A stretch of 64,000 nt of DNA, taken from the NCBI GenBank assembly GCA_963850605.1, contig CAWKLX010000007.1:372001-436000 (forward strand), in the 5' to 3' direction. Each line of letters begins with the position of its first letter. The first letter of the stretch is position 1. This DNA is from BOG-908 sp963850605. Its GTDB lineage: Bacteria > Pseudomonadota > Alphaproteobacteria > Acetobacterales > Acetobacteraceae. The position numbers were made by a program, and so were the translations under genes. The notes under the pieces were generated by a model. That model was not told the origin of the DNA and did no database searches. It saw only the letters and a program-made list of their open reading frames with translations. Below are positions 25,852 to 34,252 of this stretch, in pieces.

Positions 25852-26879
25852 TGCGTGTGGTCGTCGCCAACGTGCAGACGCCCTTCGTGCGTGGCGGCGC
25901 CGAGATGCTTGCCGATAGCCTGGTCCGCGCCCTGCACGAGGCCGGACACGAGGCCGAGTTGGTGACGTTTCCGTTCAAATGGTATCCGGCCGCGCGCATC
26001 CCCGAGGCCATGCTGGCGGCGCGGCTGATGGAGGTGGGCGAATGGTGCGGCGGACCGATCGACAGGCTGATCGGGCTGAAATTCCCCGCCTACCTCATGC
26101 GCCACCCGGCGCGCGTGCTTTGGCTGCTGCACCAGTATCGCGGCGCCTACGATCTGTGGAGCTCGCCCATCGGCGATTTGTCCAATGCACCGGACGGCCG
26201 CGTGGTGCGCGACGCCATACGGGCGGCGGACGAGGCGCTGATTCCGCAAAGCCGCGCCGTCTTCACCATTTCCCGGAATGTGAGCAACCGGCTTCGCCGC
26301 TATAACGGCATCGACAGCGAGCCGCTCTATCACCCGCCGCCGGGCGCGGATTCTTTCCGCACGTTCCCGGCCGAGGATTTCCTCCTGTGTCCCGGGCGGA
26401 TCAATCGAAGCAAGCGGCAGCACCTTGTGATGCAGGCGATGGCGGTGTGCCGGGCGCCTGTGCGCGTCGTGTTCACGGGTGCGACCGACGCGGCCGAATA
26501 CGCGGCCGAATTGCGGCGGTGCGGCGGTCGGGCGGAGTGGCGGGGCATGGTGGAGGAGCACGAGAAGCTCGATCTGTATGCGCGCTGCCTGGGCGTGCTG
26601 GTGACGCCGGTGGACGAGGATTATGGCTACGTCACGCTGGAAGCGATGCTGGCCGCCAAGCCGGTCATCACGTGCGACGATAGCGGCGGCCCGCTCGATT
26701 TCGTGGTGGATGGCGTGACGGGTGCCGTCTGCGCGCCGGAGGCTGCGGCGCTGGCGCAGGCGATGGACGCGCTGTGGGCTGATCGCGTCCGGGCGCGGCG
26801 CCTGGGTGAGGCGGGGCGCGCGCGATATGACGGCCTGGGCATGTCATGGCCGGACACGGTGGCCAGGCTGCTCGCATGA
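25851..26879 (+). CDS. Glycosyltransferase family 4
   Basis: A 342-residue GT-B enzyme. The N-terminal part has NVQTPFVRGGAE, the acceptor-side start common in GT4 proteins, and the C-terminal half has LCPGRINRSKRQHLVMQAM and the donor-binding stretch DEDYGYVTLEAMLAAKPV with the E-x7-E pattern. It is a close relative of the next gene, sharing FPFKWYP, LKFPAYLM, LLHQYRGAYDLW and YHPPPGA. Both probably add successive sugars to the same glycan. The donor is unknown, and membrane association is expected at the cytoplasmic face. Confidence 0.88.
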   Translation: MRVVVANVQTPFVRGGAEMLADSLVRALHEAGHEAELVTFPFKWYPAARIPEAMLAARLMEVGEWCGGPIDRLIGLKFPAYLMRHPARVLWLLHQYRGAYDLWSSPIGDLSNAPDGRVVRDAIRAADEALIPQSRAVFTISRNVSNRLRRYNGIDSEPLYHPPPGADSFRTFPAEDFLLCPGRINRSKRQHLVMQAMAVCRAPVRVVFTGATDAAEYAAELRRCGGRAEWRGMVEEHEKLDLYARCLGVLVTPVDEDYGYVTLEAMLAAKPVITCDDSGGPLDFVVDGVTGAVCAPEAAALAQAMDALWADRVRARRLGEAGRARYDGLGMSWPDTVARLLA

Positions 26880-26895
26880 GGATGCGCTGAGCACC

Positions 26896-27939
26896 GTGCG
26901 CATTGGCATTCTGACCGACCAGGTGCCCTTCGTGCAGGGTGGCGCCGAGCAGCATGCGCGCGGCCTGCTGGCCGCCTTGCGCGCGGCGGGACACGAGGCG
27001 GACATCCTGTCCATGCCGTTCAAATGGTTCCCGCCCGACCGAATTGCGCCGCAGATGCTGGCCGCGCGCCTGCTGGACGTGACGGAAAGCAGCGGCAGGC
27101 CGATCGACCTGGTGATCGGGCTGAAATTTCCCGCCTACCTGATGGCCCATTCCAACAAGGTGCTTTGGATATTGCACCAGCACCGCAGCGCGTACGATCT
27201 ATGGGGTCATGGCCTGGGCGATTTGCATGGCCAGCCGGGTGGGGAGGCGGCGATGCACGCGATACGGGAGGCCGACCAGCGCTGCATCCCGCAGGCGCGC
27301 CGCGTGTTCACCAATTCGCGCCGGGTGGCGGAGCGCCTGGCCGCGTTCAACAACATCGAGGGCGAGACGCTGTATCACCCGCCACCCGGGGCGGAACGTT
27401 TTTCGTGTGCAGATGCCGAGGATTTCTTCCTGGTGCCAAGCCGCCTGAACGATACGAAGCGCCAATCTCTGGTCATTGAGGCGCTCTTTCACGTGCGCAC
27501 CGGGGTGCGCGTGCTGATCCTCGGCCGCGCCGAACGGGCCGACGTGCTGGAGCAGTTACAGCGGCGCGCCGCCGTGTTGCCGGCCGGCCGCGTGACGTTC
27601 CTGGGTGGGGTGGATGATGCAACGAAATGTTCGCTCTATGCGCGCTGCCTGGGCGTGGTGTTCGTGCCGTTCGACGAGGATTATGGGTATGTGACGCTAG
27701 AGGCCATGCTGTCCGGAAAACCCGTGGTGACATGCAGCGATAGCGGGGGCGTGCTGGAATTTGCCCTGGATGGGGAGACCGGGCTGGTCTGCGCTCCGGA
27801 ACCGGCGGCGCTGGCGCAGGCGATGGACCGCCTGTGGACCAACCGGGCGCTGGCACGCCGCCTGGGCGCGCAAGGCCGCGCCCGCTACGAGCAGCTTGGC
27901 ATCAGCTGGGAGGCGGCGGTCGGCCGGTTGCTGGCATGA
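26896..27939 (+). CDS. Glycosyltransferase family 4 (paralogue of the preceding gene)
   Basis: A 347-residue GT-B protein starting at GTG 26896; no in-frame ATG is available near the homologous N-terminus. It reads ILTDQVPFVQGGAEQHARGL and later LVPSRLNDTKRQSLVIEAL and DEDYGYVTLEAMLSGKPVVT. Sequence similarity to the upstream gene runs along its whole length, so the pair arose by tandem duplication. Its stop overlaps the next transferase start (ATGA), showing a coupled operon. The likely role is assembly of a repeat unit of surface polysaccharide. Confidence 0.88.
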   Translation: MRIGILTDQVPFVQGGAEQHARGLLAALRAAGHEADILSMPFKWFPPDRIAPQMLAARLLDVTESSGRPIDLVIGLKFPAYLMAHSNKVLWILHQHRSAYDLWGHGLGDLHGQPGGEAAMHAIREADQRCIPQARRVFTNSRRVAERLAAFNNIEGETLYHPPPGAERFSCADAEDFFLVPSRLNDTKRQSLVIEALFHVRTGVRVLILGRAERADVLEQLQRRAAVLPAGRVTFLGGVDDATKCSLYARCLGVVFVPFDEDYGYVTLEAMLSGKPVVTCSDSGGVLEFALDGETGLVCAPEPAALAQAMDRLWTNRALARRLGAQGRARYEQLGISWEAAVGRLLA

Positions 27940-29246
27940 CCGCGCGCCCGCTGCTCGACATTTTTTCGCCCCTGCCGCCGATGCCGACCGATATCGGCAA
28001 CCATACCGCGGGCGTGCTGGCCGAATTGCGCCAGGTGGCCGATGTGCGCGTCTGGACGTCGCAGCCGGGACCGATCGAGCTCGACGTGTCGGGCGTGCAG
28101 ATCAGGCGATATACGCCGGACGCCCTGCCCGTGGCCGAGCTGAGCGAGGCGGATGCGACCTTTTACAATATCGGCAACAATGCGGGTTTTCACCGCGACA
28201 TCCATGCCGTGGCGCGCCGTGTGCCTGGGGTGGTGGTACTGCACGACACGCGGCTGCAGCATTTTTTCGCCGCGTATTCGGAGAAGGAGGGGCCGGACCG
28301 CGACTACTATCTCGAGCAGCTGCGGCGCTATCATGGCGAGGCAGCGCGTGCCATGGGCCAGGATTTTATCGCGCAGCGGCGCGGGCTGGACGATCTGGTG
28401 GAGGCGGCGCCGATGACACTGGCCGCGCTGCGGGGGGCCACCGGCGCCATCCTGCACGACCCGCAGGCCTGCGCGGTGCTGCAGGCGCAGACGCACGTGC
28501 CGCTCTACTGCGTGCCGCTCTCCTTCGCGTTCGGCCCGGCGCCCGCGCGGCCGGCCGCGCGGGAAGCCGGCCCGGTCCGGCTTATCATGTTCGGTTTCAT
28601 CGGCGAAAACCGCCGGCTGCTGCCCGTTTTGCACGCGCTGGCCGGCATGGGCGATCGCGACGCCTACCGGCTGGACGTGTTTGGCGCGGTCGAGCAGGAG
28701 GAGGAGGTGCTGCAGGCCATCACCGGGCTGGGCCTGGAAGCGCTCGTCACGCTGCATGGCTTTGTGCCGGGGCCGGTGCTGGATGCGGCGCTCGCGCGCG
28801 CCGACCTGGCGGTGAACCTGCGCTGGCCCAGCATGGGCGAGGCGTCCGGCAGCCAGCTCCGCATCTGGTCGGCGGGCCTGGCCTCGCTTGTGACGGATGT
28901 TGGCTGGTACGCGCAATTGCCGCCGGACACGGTATTTGCCCTCGAACATACGCAGGAAGAAGCATTGCTCGTCCACCATTTTCGCCGCGTGCGGCAGTCC
29001 CCCGCCACCTATGCCGCAGCAGGTGCGCGCGGCCGGGCGCATCTGGAGCGGTGGCATGCGCCGCGCCGCTATGCAGAAGCGCTGCTGGCGGTTGCCGCCC
29101 AGCATGCCGCGCAGCACGCGCGCTGCGTGGGTCACGACCTGGCGGAGGCGGCGGCGCGGGCGTTGCTGGAGCTAGGTCCCCCGGAGCTGGCGCGGGACAT
29201 GGGCCGCGAGTTATCCTGCAGGGTGACCGAGCTGATGCCAGGCTGA
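27936..29246 (+). CDS. Glycosyltransferase (GT4-like)
   Basis: A 436-residue protein beginning MTARPLLDIFSPLPPMPTDIGNHT, a start seen in GT4-like enzymes of polysaccharide clusters. The C-terminal half has VRLIMFGFIGENRRLLPVLHAL, YRLDVFGAVEQEEE, LHGFVPGPVLDAALARADLAVNLRWPSMGEASG and a terminal helix. The donor-site region NLRWPSMGEASGSQLRIWSAGL replaces the classical E-x7-E. It starts inside the stop of the previous gene. A large antisense-like alternative frame through this gene and into the next is a by-product of high GC content. Confidence 0.82.
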   Translation: MTARPLLDIFSPLPPMPTDIGNHTAGVLAELRQVADVRVWTSQPGPIELDVSGVQIRRYTPDALPVAELSEADATFYNIGNNAGFHRDIHAVARRVPGVVVLHDTRLQHFFAAYSEKEGPDRDYYLEQLRRYHGEAARAMGQDFIAQRRGLDDLVEAAPMTLAALRGATGAILHDPQACAVLQAQTHVPLYCVPLSFAFGPAPARPAAREAGPVRLIMFGFIGENRRLLPVLHALAGMGDRDAYRLDVFGAVEQEEEVLQAITGLGLEALVTLHGFVPGPVLDAALARADLAVNLRWPSMGEASGSQLRIWSAGLASLVTDVGWYAQLPPDTVFALEHTQEEALLVHHFRRVRQSPATYAAAGARGRAHLERWHAPRRYAEALLAVAAQHAAQHARCVGHDLAEAAARALLELGPPELARDMGRELSCRVTELMPG

Positions 29247-29249
29247 CGA

Positions 29250-30650
29250 ATGCTGTTCTACGAGCCGCTGTTTCTGTTCGTCTTCTTTCCAGCCGTGTAC
29301 GCGCTGACCCTGCGCTGGCGCCGGTCGCCTGCCGCGCGCGTGTCGATACTTCTTGTTGCCAGCGTCCTGTTTTACTTTTGGGGCGAACCCGCCTTCGTGC
29401 CCATCGTGTTCGTGTCCGCCGGCCTGGATTTTCTTCTGGCACGGTATCTGGCACGACAGGCACGCTGGGCGTTGATCCTGGGTGTCGCGTCGAATCTTTC
29501 GATGCTGATCTATTACAAATATCTCGGTTTTTTGGCGGCGAACCTGCTCGCGTTACCTGGGCTGGGGGCACTTGGCATACCGGCCCCACGGATTGCGCTG
29601 CCGATCGGCGTATCATTTATCGTGTTCGAGAAGATCACCTATATCGTCGATGTGTGGCGCGGTTTGTCGGCGCCCGCCGCCCGCTTCAGCCTTTATCTGA
29701 CCTATGTTTTCTTTTTTCCCAAGCTGCTGGCTGGCCCGATTATCAAATATCACGAGATCGATGCCCAGTTCCGCGCGCCTCCGCCGCTTGACGAGACGGC
29801 GGTGCTGGATGGTTTCGCCCGTTTCATGCTCGGTTTCATCAAGAAAGTTCTGGTGGCAGATACGGTGGGGCCGGCCTGCGACAGCATCTTCGCCATGTCC
29901 GCCGCTGACCTAGGTTTCGCGACCGCATGGGCCGGGGTGCTGCTATTCACCATTCAGATCTACATCGATTTCAGCGCCTATTCCGACATGGCGATCGGGC
30001 TGGCGAGGATGTTCGGATTCCGACTGAACGAGAATTTCGACCGGCCTTATGTGAGCACCAGCATCACGGAATTCTGGCGTCGTTGGCACATTTCGCTGAC
30101 CACCTGGATACGCGAGTACCTTTATATTCCGCTCGGTGGCAACCGTGTGCCGTCGTGGCGGCGCATGGCAAATTTGTGGATCTGTTTTCTGGCCAGCGGG
30201 CTTTGGCATGGGGCCGCCTGGACCTATGTTCTATGGGGCGCCTATAATGGGTTTTTTCTGGTGCTCGACCGGCTGTTCCTGCTGCGCGTCCTGGGCCGGC
30301 TGCCGCCATTGGTGGCCAACCTACTCACGCTGTTGATCGTCATGATTGGCTGGACCGTGTTTCGCGCGACTTCGCTAGGGCAACTCGCCGTGTTCCTGCA
30401 CGCGATGACGCATCCAGCGATGCATAGACCAGGCATATATTGGGATAATACGTTGATCCTGGCCACCTGGGCCGGGATCGCGATCAGCTTGGCGCCTCGT
30501 ATTCCGTGGTTTGACGAAGTGGAATCCTGGCTGATGTTTGTCAACGGGGGAGAATTCCTCGTGAAAGCTGGGGGTACGCTGTTGTTTCTCGGGGCGTTGG
30601 ACAGAGCGATCACGGACCCATTCCGGCCCTTTTTATATTTCCGCTTCTAA
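29250..30650 (+). CDS. MBOAT-family O-acyltransferase (AlgI-like)
   Basis: A 466-residue polytopic protein starting three bases after the glycosyltransferase. MLFYEPLFLFVFFP, LASVLFYFWGEP-like helices, LPIGVSFIVFEKITYIVDVWRG and the MBOAT core FDRPYVSTSITEFWRRWHISLTTWIREYLYIPLGG and LWHGAAWTYVLWGAYNG are diagnostic; the second His (LWHG) is catalytic. AlgI-type proteins transfer acetyl groups across the membrane for polysaccharide O-acetylation. The next gene is an AlgJ-like partner, which supports this role for the product of the neighbouring transferases. Confidence 0.92.
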   Translation: MLFYEPLFLFVFFPAVYALTLRWRRSPAARVSILLVASVLFYFWGEPAFVPIVFVSAGLDFLLARYLARQARWALILGVASNLSMLIYYKYLGFLAANLLALPGLGALGIPAPRIALPIGVSFIVFEKITYIVDVWRGLSAPAARFSLYLTYVFFFPKLLAGPIIKYHEIDAQFRAPPPLDETAVLDGFARFMLGFIKKVLVADTVGPACDSIFAMSAADLGFATAWAGVLLFTIQIYIDFSAYSDMAIGLARMFGFRLNENFDRPYVSTSITEFWRRWHISLTTWIREYLYIPLGGNRVPSWRRMANLWICFLASGLWHGAAWTYVLWGAYNGFFLVLDRLFLLRVLGRLPPLVANLLTLLIVMIGWTVFRATSLGQLAVFLHAMTHPAMHRPGIYWDNTLILATWAGIAISLAPRIPWFDEVESWLMFVNGGEFLVKAGGTLLFLGALDRAITDPFRPFLYFRF

Positions 30651-31849
30651 TGCGTGGCGTATCGTTCCGGCGATCACCAATCCTTTTATGCATGATGGTA
30701 ATCGCGGCGCCAAGTCTGCTCGTGTACGGCAACGCCCTTCATCGATTTATCGCGGGCGTGCCTATGTATAGCGAGACCAGGCTGCACGGCGTGCAGTTAC
30801 CGGACGAGATGCCCGATCTCACATTCGGGTCCCTCATCTCGGGAAGTTTCGAGAGAGACTACGCCGGGTATTTCGGCCGACATTTTCCTCTGCTTGCTGC
30901 TGCGGTGAAGGTGAAGGCACAGTTCTACTGGTCTGTCCTACGCACGTCCCCAACCTGGTATATAACGATCGGACGGCAAGACACGCTGTATGAAAACGGT
31001 TACCTTGCGGAGTACTGCTCCCGCGATATCACCGGTTTCGCGCCGCGAGCGCGGGACTGGGCTGCCAAACTGCTCACCATGCAGCGCTGGTATGCGGCTC
31101 GAGGCAAAGTTTTTCTTTACCTGCTCACGCCGTCCAAGGCTGCCATCGAGCCAGAATTTATTCCGAAAAATTGGCCCTGCAAAGCTTCCGTGGCCCAGCG
31201 AGTAGGGTTCCATGCAGCTTATCTGACGGTTCTCAAGCAAGCCGGGGTGAACGTTGTCGATGCCGTCGAGACAACCGAACGGGCCAAGCACGACTACAGC
31301 TTTCCTCCATTTCCGCCGGGCGGCACGCACTTCAACTCGGTTTCCGCCGCGCGCGCCGCTCTCGAGCTGAACGTCGTGCTTACGCATGTCGGAGGCTGGC
31401 AGCGCATGTACGATTTTCCAGTTCAGTGGAAACTAGCTGCGCCGAATGATGTCGACACAGACCTGCTCAATTCACTCAATGTGCCGACCCTGGGCCACAC
31501 ATACCTAACGCCAAGCCTGACGTTTCCGCCCGAGAACATCAGAAAATGTGTGCCAGTGTTGATGGCGCAGGTCGGGGGCAGCTTCGTATACCAAATCGAC
31601 AAAGTCCTTCAAAGGATACCTTGTCCGCCGACCATCGATTTTTATGAGTACTTCAGGAACACAATGGCCTTCTACCCCGGTGATCGCCGCTACCCCGTCA
31701 ACAAGGACCGGCGACGCTGGATGTTGCTAGACGCTGCGGAAGTTGTCCTGCTCGAGGAAAACGAGGAACTGGCCGCGGTATCGGACCACGGTCATGCGTT
31801 CTTCGAGTTTGTCGCAAGCCAAATTCAGGCCGATCAAAGACGGAAATGA
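30650..31849 (+). CDS. AlgJ/AlgX-like acetyltransferase partner protein
   Basis: A 399-residue protein with an N-terminal hydrophobic signal anchor (ILLCMMVIAAPSLLVYG). It resembles SGNH-like AlgJ/AlgX proteins: SGSFERDYAGYFGRHFPLL, then IGRQDTLYENGYL, and a GGTHFNSVSA motif that corresponds to the DxH-type catalytic region. Its start overlaps the MBOAT stop, so the two form the usual export/acetylation pair. Base composition and codon use are visibly less GC-rich than upstream genes, hinting at more recent transfer or weaker selection. Acceptor glycan unknown. Confidence 0.75.
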   Translation: MRGVSFRRSPILLCMMVIAAPSLLVYGNALHRFIAGVPMYSETRLHGVQLPDEMPDLTFGSLISGSFERDYAGYFGRHFPLLAAAVKVKAQFYWSVLRTSPTWYITIGRQDTLYENGYLAEYCSRDITGFAPRARDWAAKLLTMQRWYAARGKVFLYLLTPSKAAIEPEFIPKNWPCKASVAQRVGFHAAYLTVLKQAGVNVVDAVETTERAKHDYSFPPFPPGGTHFNSVSAARAALELNVVLTHVGGWQRMYDFPVQWKLAAPNDVDTDLLNSLNVPTLGHTYLTPSLTFPPENIRKCVPVLMAQVGGSFVYQIDKVLQRIPCPPTIDFYEYFRNTMAFYPGDRRYPVNKDRRRWMLLDAAEVVLLEENEELAAVSDHGHAFFEFVASQIQADQRRK

Positions 31850-31896
31850 CTGACAGAAGCTGCTCCAGTCGTCTCCCAAGTCCGTGCTCGAGGTCG

Positions 31897-32559
31897 CTAA
31901 TCAGCGCGGAGCAGACTTCCCGCTTTGCAATCTGCCGGCGATGATAAGAGTTCGACCTGTTTCAATCCCATTCCGAGATGCCGGTCATCGGAGCCGTCGG
32001 GCGGAGCACGCGACGAATCGATATCGATTGTAATCGATAACAGGCCAGACATGGTGACGATGTCTGAGGGTATAGGCGTGCAAAGGACGGCTTCGCCGTT
32101 GTAGGTATTCCACCGCCCCAAATGCCGACCGTTCATATCAATGCCGAACGCCTGCTTGCCATTCGGTGCCGGCATCACATTGACCCAAAGTTGCAAAGCG
32201 AAAGTGCCTGATCGAACGCCAGGCAGGGCTACAATCAACTTGGCACGGGGACCGTCGGTCCAAACGCCCCAATTCTCCACATCCGACCAGCCTCGCAGCA
32301 GCGCTATCATTGGCGTGCCGCGACCGTGTTCAGCGACGTCAACCACCTGGTTTGGCACCAATGGATGCCGGGACTGATGCTTCAATGCGAACTGCTCCCG
32401 CTTGGAAAAGAATACGTCGTCAACCCTAATGCTAGTAAGCGACAGATATAGAAAAGCGGTGCTGTATGCGGCGAGCAGGCCAATGCACGTCAGCAACAGC
32501 CATCTCTCGCGGGGCACCGTGGGGTCGGGCCAGAACCTAGATATAAACATCGGATCCAT
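31897..32559 (-). CDS. Single-pass membrane protein with carbohydrate-binding-like ectodomain
   Basis: About 220 residues from ATG 32559 (ATG 32550 is an alternative). One membrane helix, LLLTCIGLLAAYSTAFLYL, is followed by an extracytoplasmic beta-rich domain with NWGVWTDGPRAKLIVALPG and DRHLGMGLKQVELL. This pattern is seen in C-terminal domains (DUF7024-like) of several polytopic glycosyltransferases. Here it is a separate gene overlapping the end of the PIG-V-like transferase, so it likely works with it. Its base composition is lower in GC than that of the flanks. Confidence 0.6.
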   Translation of the reverse strand: MDPMFISRFWPDPTVPRERWLLLTCIGLLAAYSTAFLYLSLTSIRVDDVFFSKREQFALKHQSRHPLVPNQVVDVAEHGRGTPMIALLRGWSDVENWGVWTDGPRAKLIVALPGVRSGTFALQLWVNVMPAPNGKQAFGIDMNGRHLGRWNTYNGEAVLCTPIPSDIVTMSGLLSITIDIDSSRAPPDGSDDRHLGMGLKQVELLSSPADCKAGSLLRAD

Positions 32560-33646
32560 GGAACCACAACACGGATAAAGCCGCGCCAATAAGAGCCAAA
32601 CACATCAAGAGTACGCGCATCGCTGCGCTGCCAGCACACAGGCGGCCCATGGCCAGATGGAGGGGATAGAGGCCGATCATATATCTTACAAGCGAAAGGC
32701 TTGCCGAAAGAGATGACGAAAAACTTGCAACACTCGCAATCGCAAACAACGCCTCACCGGGTGTGAGGCGTCGCATCTGCGAAAGCATGATGATGGTGAA
32801 CGCCAATGCCAAGGCGCTTTGCATTTGCAGTCGCGGCTGCTTATCGCTGACGAACAAGAACAGCGCACTGAAGGGTACACCAAACCTGTGATGCCAGAAG
32901 GCGGTATTACTATGAAGCGGGGCGAGTGCGTCGCCAGTCACAACATACATGTAGCACAGGAACATCAACAGCGGTAATGGAATAAGGCAGATCGGTAACA
33001 AGCGGCCGTAACTTACACCGCGCCCTCTCGCACGGGCCACGACCCAATCCAACGCAAAGCCCAGACCTTGAAGAAAGCCTGTCAACCGCGTAATGCCGAG
33101 CAGCGAACTCAGGATCGCTGCAGAGCCGATATTGATATCCACCAGGTAAGCCGCTGAAACCGATAGCGCGAGGAACGGCGCCTCCGTCAGGGGGCCCGAT
33201 ATGGCGAAGGATCCTGGAAGTAACATGAGCGACAACACCGCCCAATCGGCTGCATGCTGATCGAAGCGTCGGGCAGCCAGTCTGTGAAGCATGATCGCGG
33301 CAGCAAGCAAGCAAAGATTAGCGGCCGCCAGCCCCGCCACGTTCAAGCTCGGACTTAGAAAACGGCATCCACGAATGATAATCGGCAGCATTGGAAAGAA
33401 GTTGACGTTTGAGAAGCCCGTTTCGTCGCCTGTCACGACATCCGGGGGCCTGTAACCATGGTCAGCAATGCTGAAGTAGTAGCTTGTATCCCAATGCAAC
33501 CACATGCGGAGCCAAGGGATCTGTTGCTTGTCGAATAAAAAGCTATACGCGCCTATGATGAGAAACGTCAGGCGGGTTGCCAAGATGACGCCTGCCGAAA
33601 ATACGATGCTTCTGAACCAGCTGTCGCGGCGCAATTGAGAGGTCAA
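32537..33646 (-). CDS. PIG-V/GT-C-like polytopic mannosyltransferase
   Basis: A 369-residue membrane protein with about nine or ten helices. The loop after the first helices reads WLHWDTSYYFSIADHGY, then SNVNFFPMLPIIIRG, matching the catalytic loop of PIG-V-like (GT76) lipid-linked mannosyltransferases. No ATG is suitably placed; TTG 33646 with GGGGA six bases upstream is the best start. It probably adds a mannose or similar sugar from a polyprenol donor on the outer face of the membrane. GC content is lower than in surrounding genes. Confidence 0.75.
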   Translation of the reverse strand: MTSQLRRDSWFRSIVFSAGVILATRLTFLIIGAYSFLFDKQQIPWLRMWLHWDTSYYFSIADHGYRPPDVVTGDETGFSNVNFFPMLPIIIRGCRFLSPSLNVAGLAAANLCLLAAAIMLHRLAARRFDQHAADWAVLSLMLLPGSFAISGPLTEAPFLALSVSAAYLVDINIGSAAILSSLLGITRLTGFLQGLGFALDWVVARARGRGVSYGRLLPICLIPLPLLMFLCYMYVVTGDALAPLHSNTAFWHHRFGVPFSALFLFVSDKQPRLQMQSALALAFTIIMLSQMRRLTPGEALFAIASVASFSSSLSASLSLVRYMIGLYPLHLAMGRLCAGSAAMRVLLMCLALIGAALSVLWFHGSDVYI

Positions 33647-33748
33647 GAATGGTCCCCTGTGCCGCGGTCACGCATGGACGCATTCCGACGCGAATTGCTG
33701 TCCTAGGTCTTGGGGCGATTCGCGGTGGGCTGCAAGACTAGGAGCATG

Positions 33749-34249
33749 ATGAGACCCGCCCTGTTCCTTGACCGAGACGGCACCATCAACGTCGACCACG
33801 GCTATGTCGGCACGCGGGACCGTTGGGATTGGGTGCCGGGGGCGCGGGATGCCGTTCGGCTGGCGAGCGGGGCCGGGTGGCGCGTGTTCGTCGTGACGAA
33901 CCAGTCGGGTGTCGCGCGCGGGCTGTTTGACGAGGCGGCGGTGAAGGACCTGCACGCCTGGATGCGAGCCGAGTTGGGCGCCCATGGCGGAACGATCGAC
34001 GACATACGTGTGTGCCCGCATCATCCCGAGGCCGCGGTCGAGCGGTATCGGGTCGTGTGTCCCTGCCGCAAGCCGGCGCCGGGGATGATCCTGGACCTGA
34101 TCGGCGCCTGGGGGCTGGACCCGACGCGGTGCATACTTGTGGGCGATCAGGCGCGCGACCTGCAGGCCGCCGCCGCCGCAGGCATTCGGGGGTATGGGTT
34201 CGACGGGGTGGATTTGCGCGCCACCATCGCCCCGCTGCTGCGCGCATAG
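33749..34249 (+). CDS. gmhB: D-glycero-D-manno-heptose 1,7-bisphosphate 7-phosphatase-type HAD phosphatase
   Basis: A 166-residue HAD phosphatase. Motif I is FLDRDGTIN with the nucleophile Asp8 and acid Asp10. VVTNQSGVARG is motif II, and CPHH...CPCRKP forms the zinc site seen in GmhB and HisB-N. ILVGDQARDLQAAAAAG is motif IV. It removes the 7-phosphate in the ADP/GDP-heptose pathway and complements gmhA at 11658. An AGGAG site lies upstream; ATG 33749 has better spacing than ATG 33746. Confidence 0.9.
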   Translation: MRPALFLDRDGTINVDHGYVGTRDRWDWVPGARDAVRLASGAGWRVFVVTNQSGVARGLFDEAAVKDLHAWMRAELGAHGGTIDDIRVCPHHPEAAVERYRVVCPCRKPAPGMILDLIGAWGLDPTRCILVGDQARDLQAAAAAGIRGYGFDGVDLRATIAPLLRA

Positions 34250-34252
34250 GCG

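Noticed and set aside
27761..29791. 676-codon frame overlapping a glycosyltransferase and the MBOAT gene
   Set aside because: It is Arg/Ala/Gly-rich, in another frame of two well recognised genes and has no family motif. It is a by-product of high GC content.
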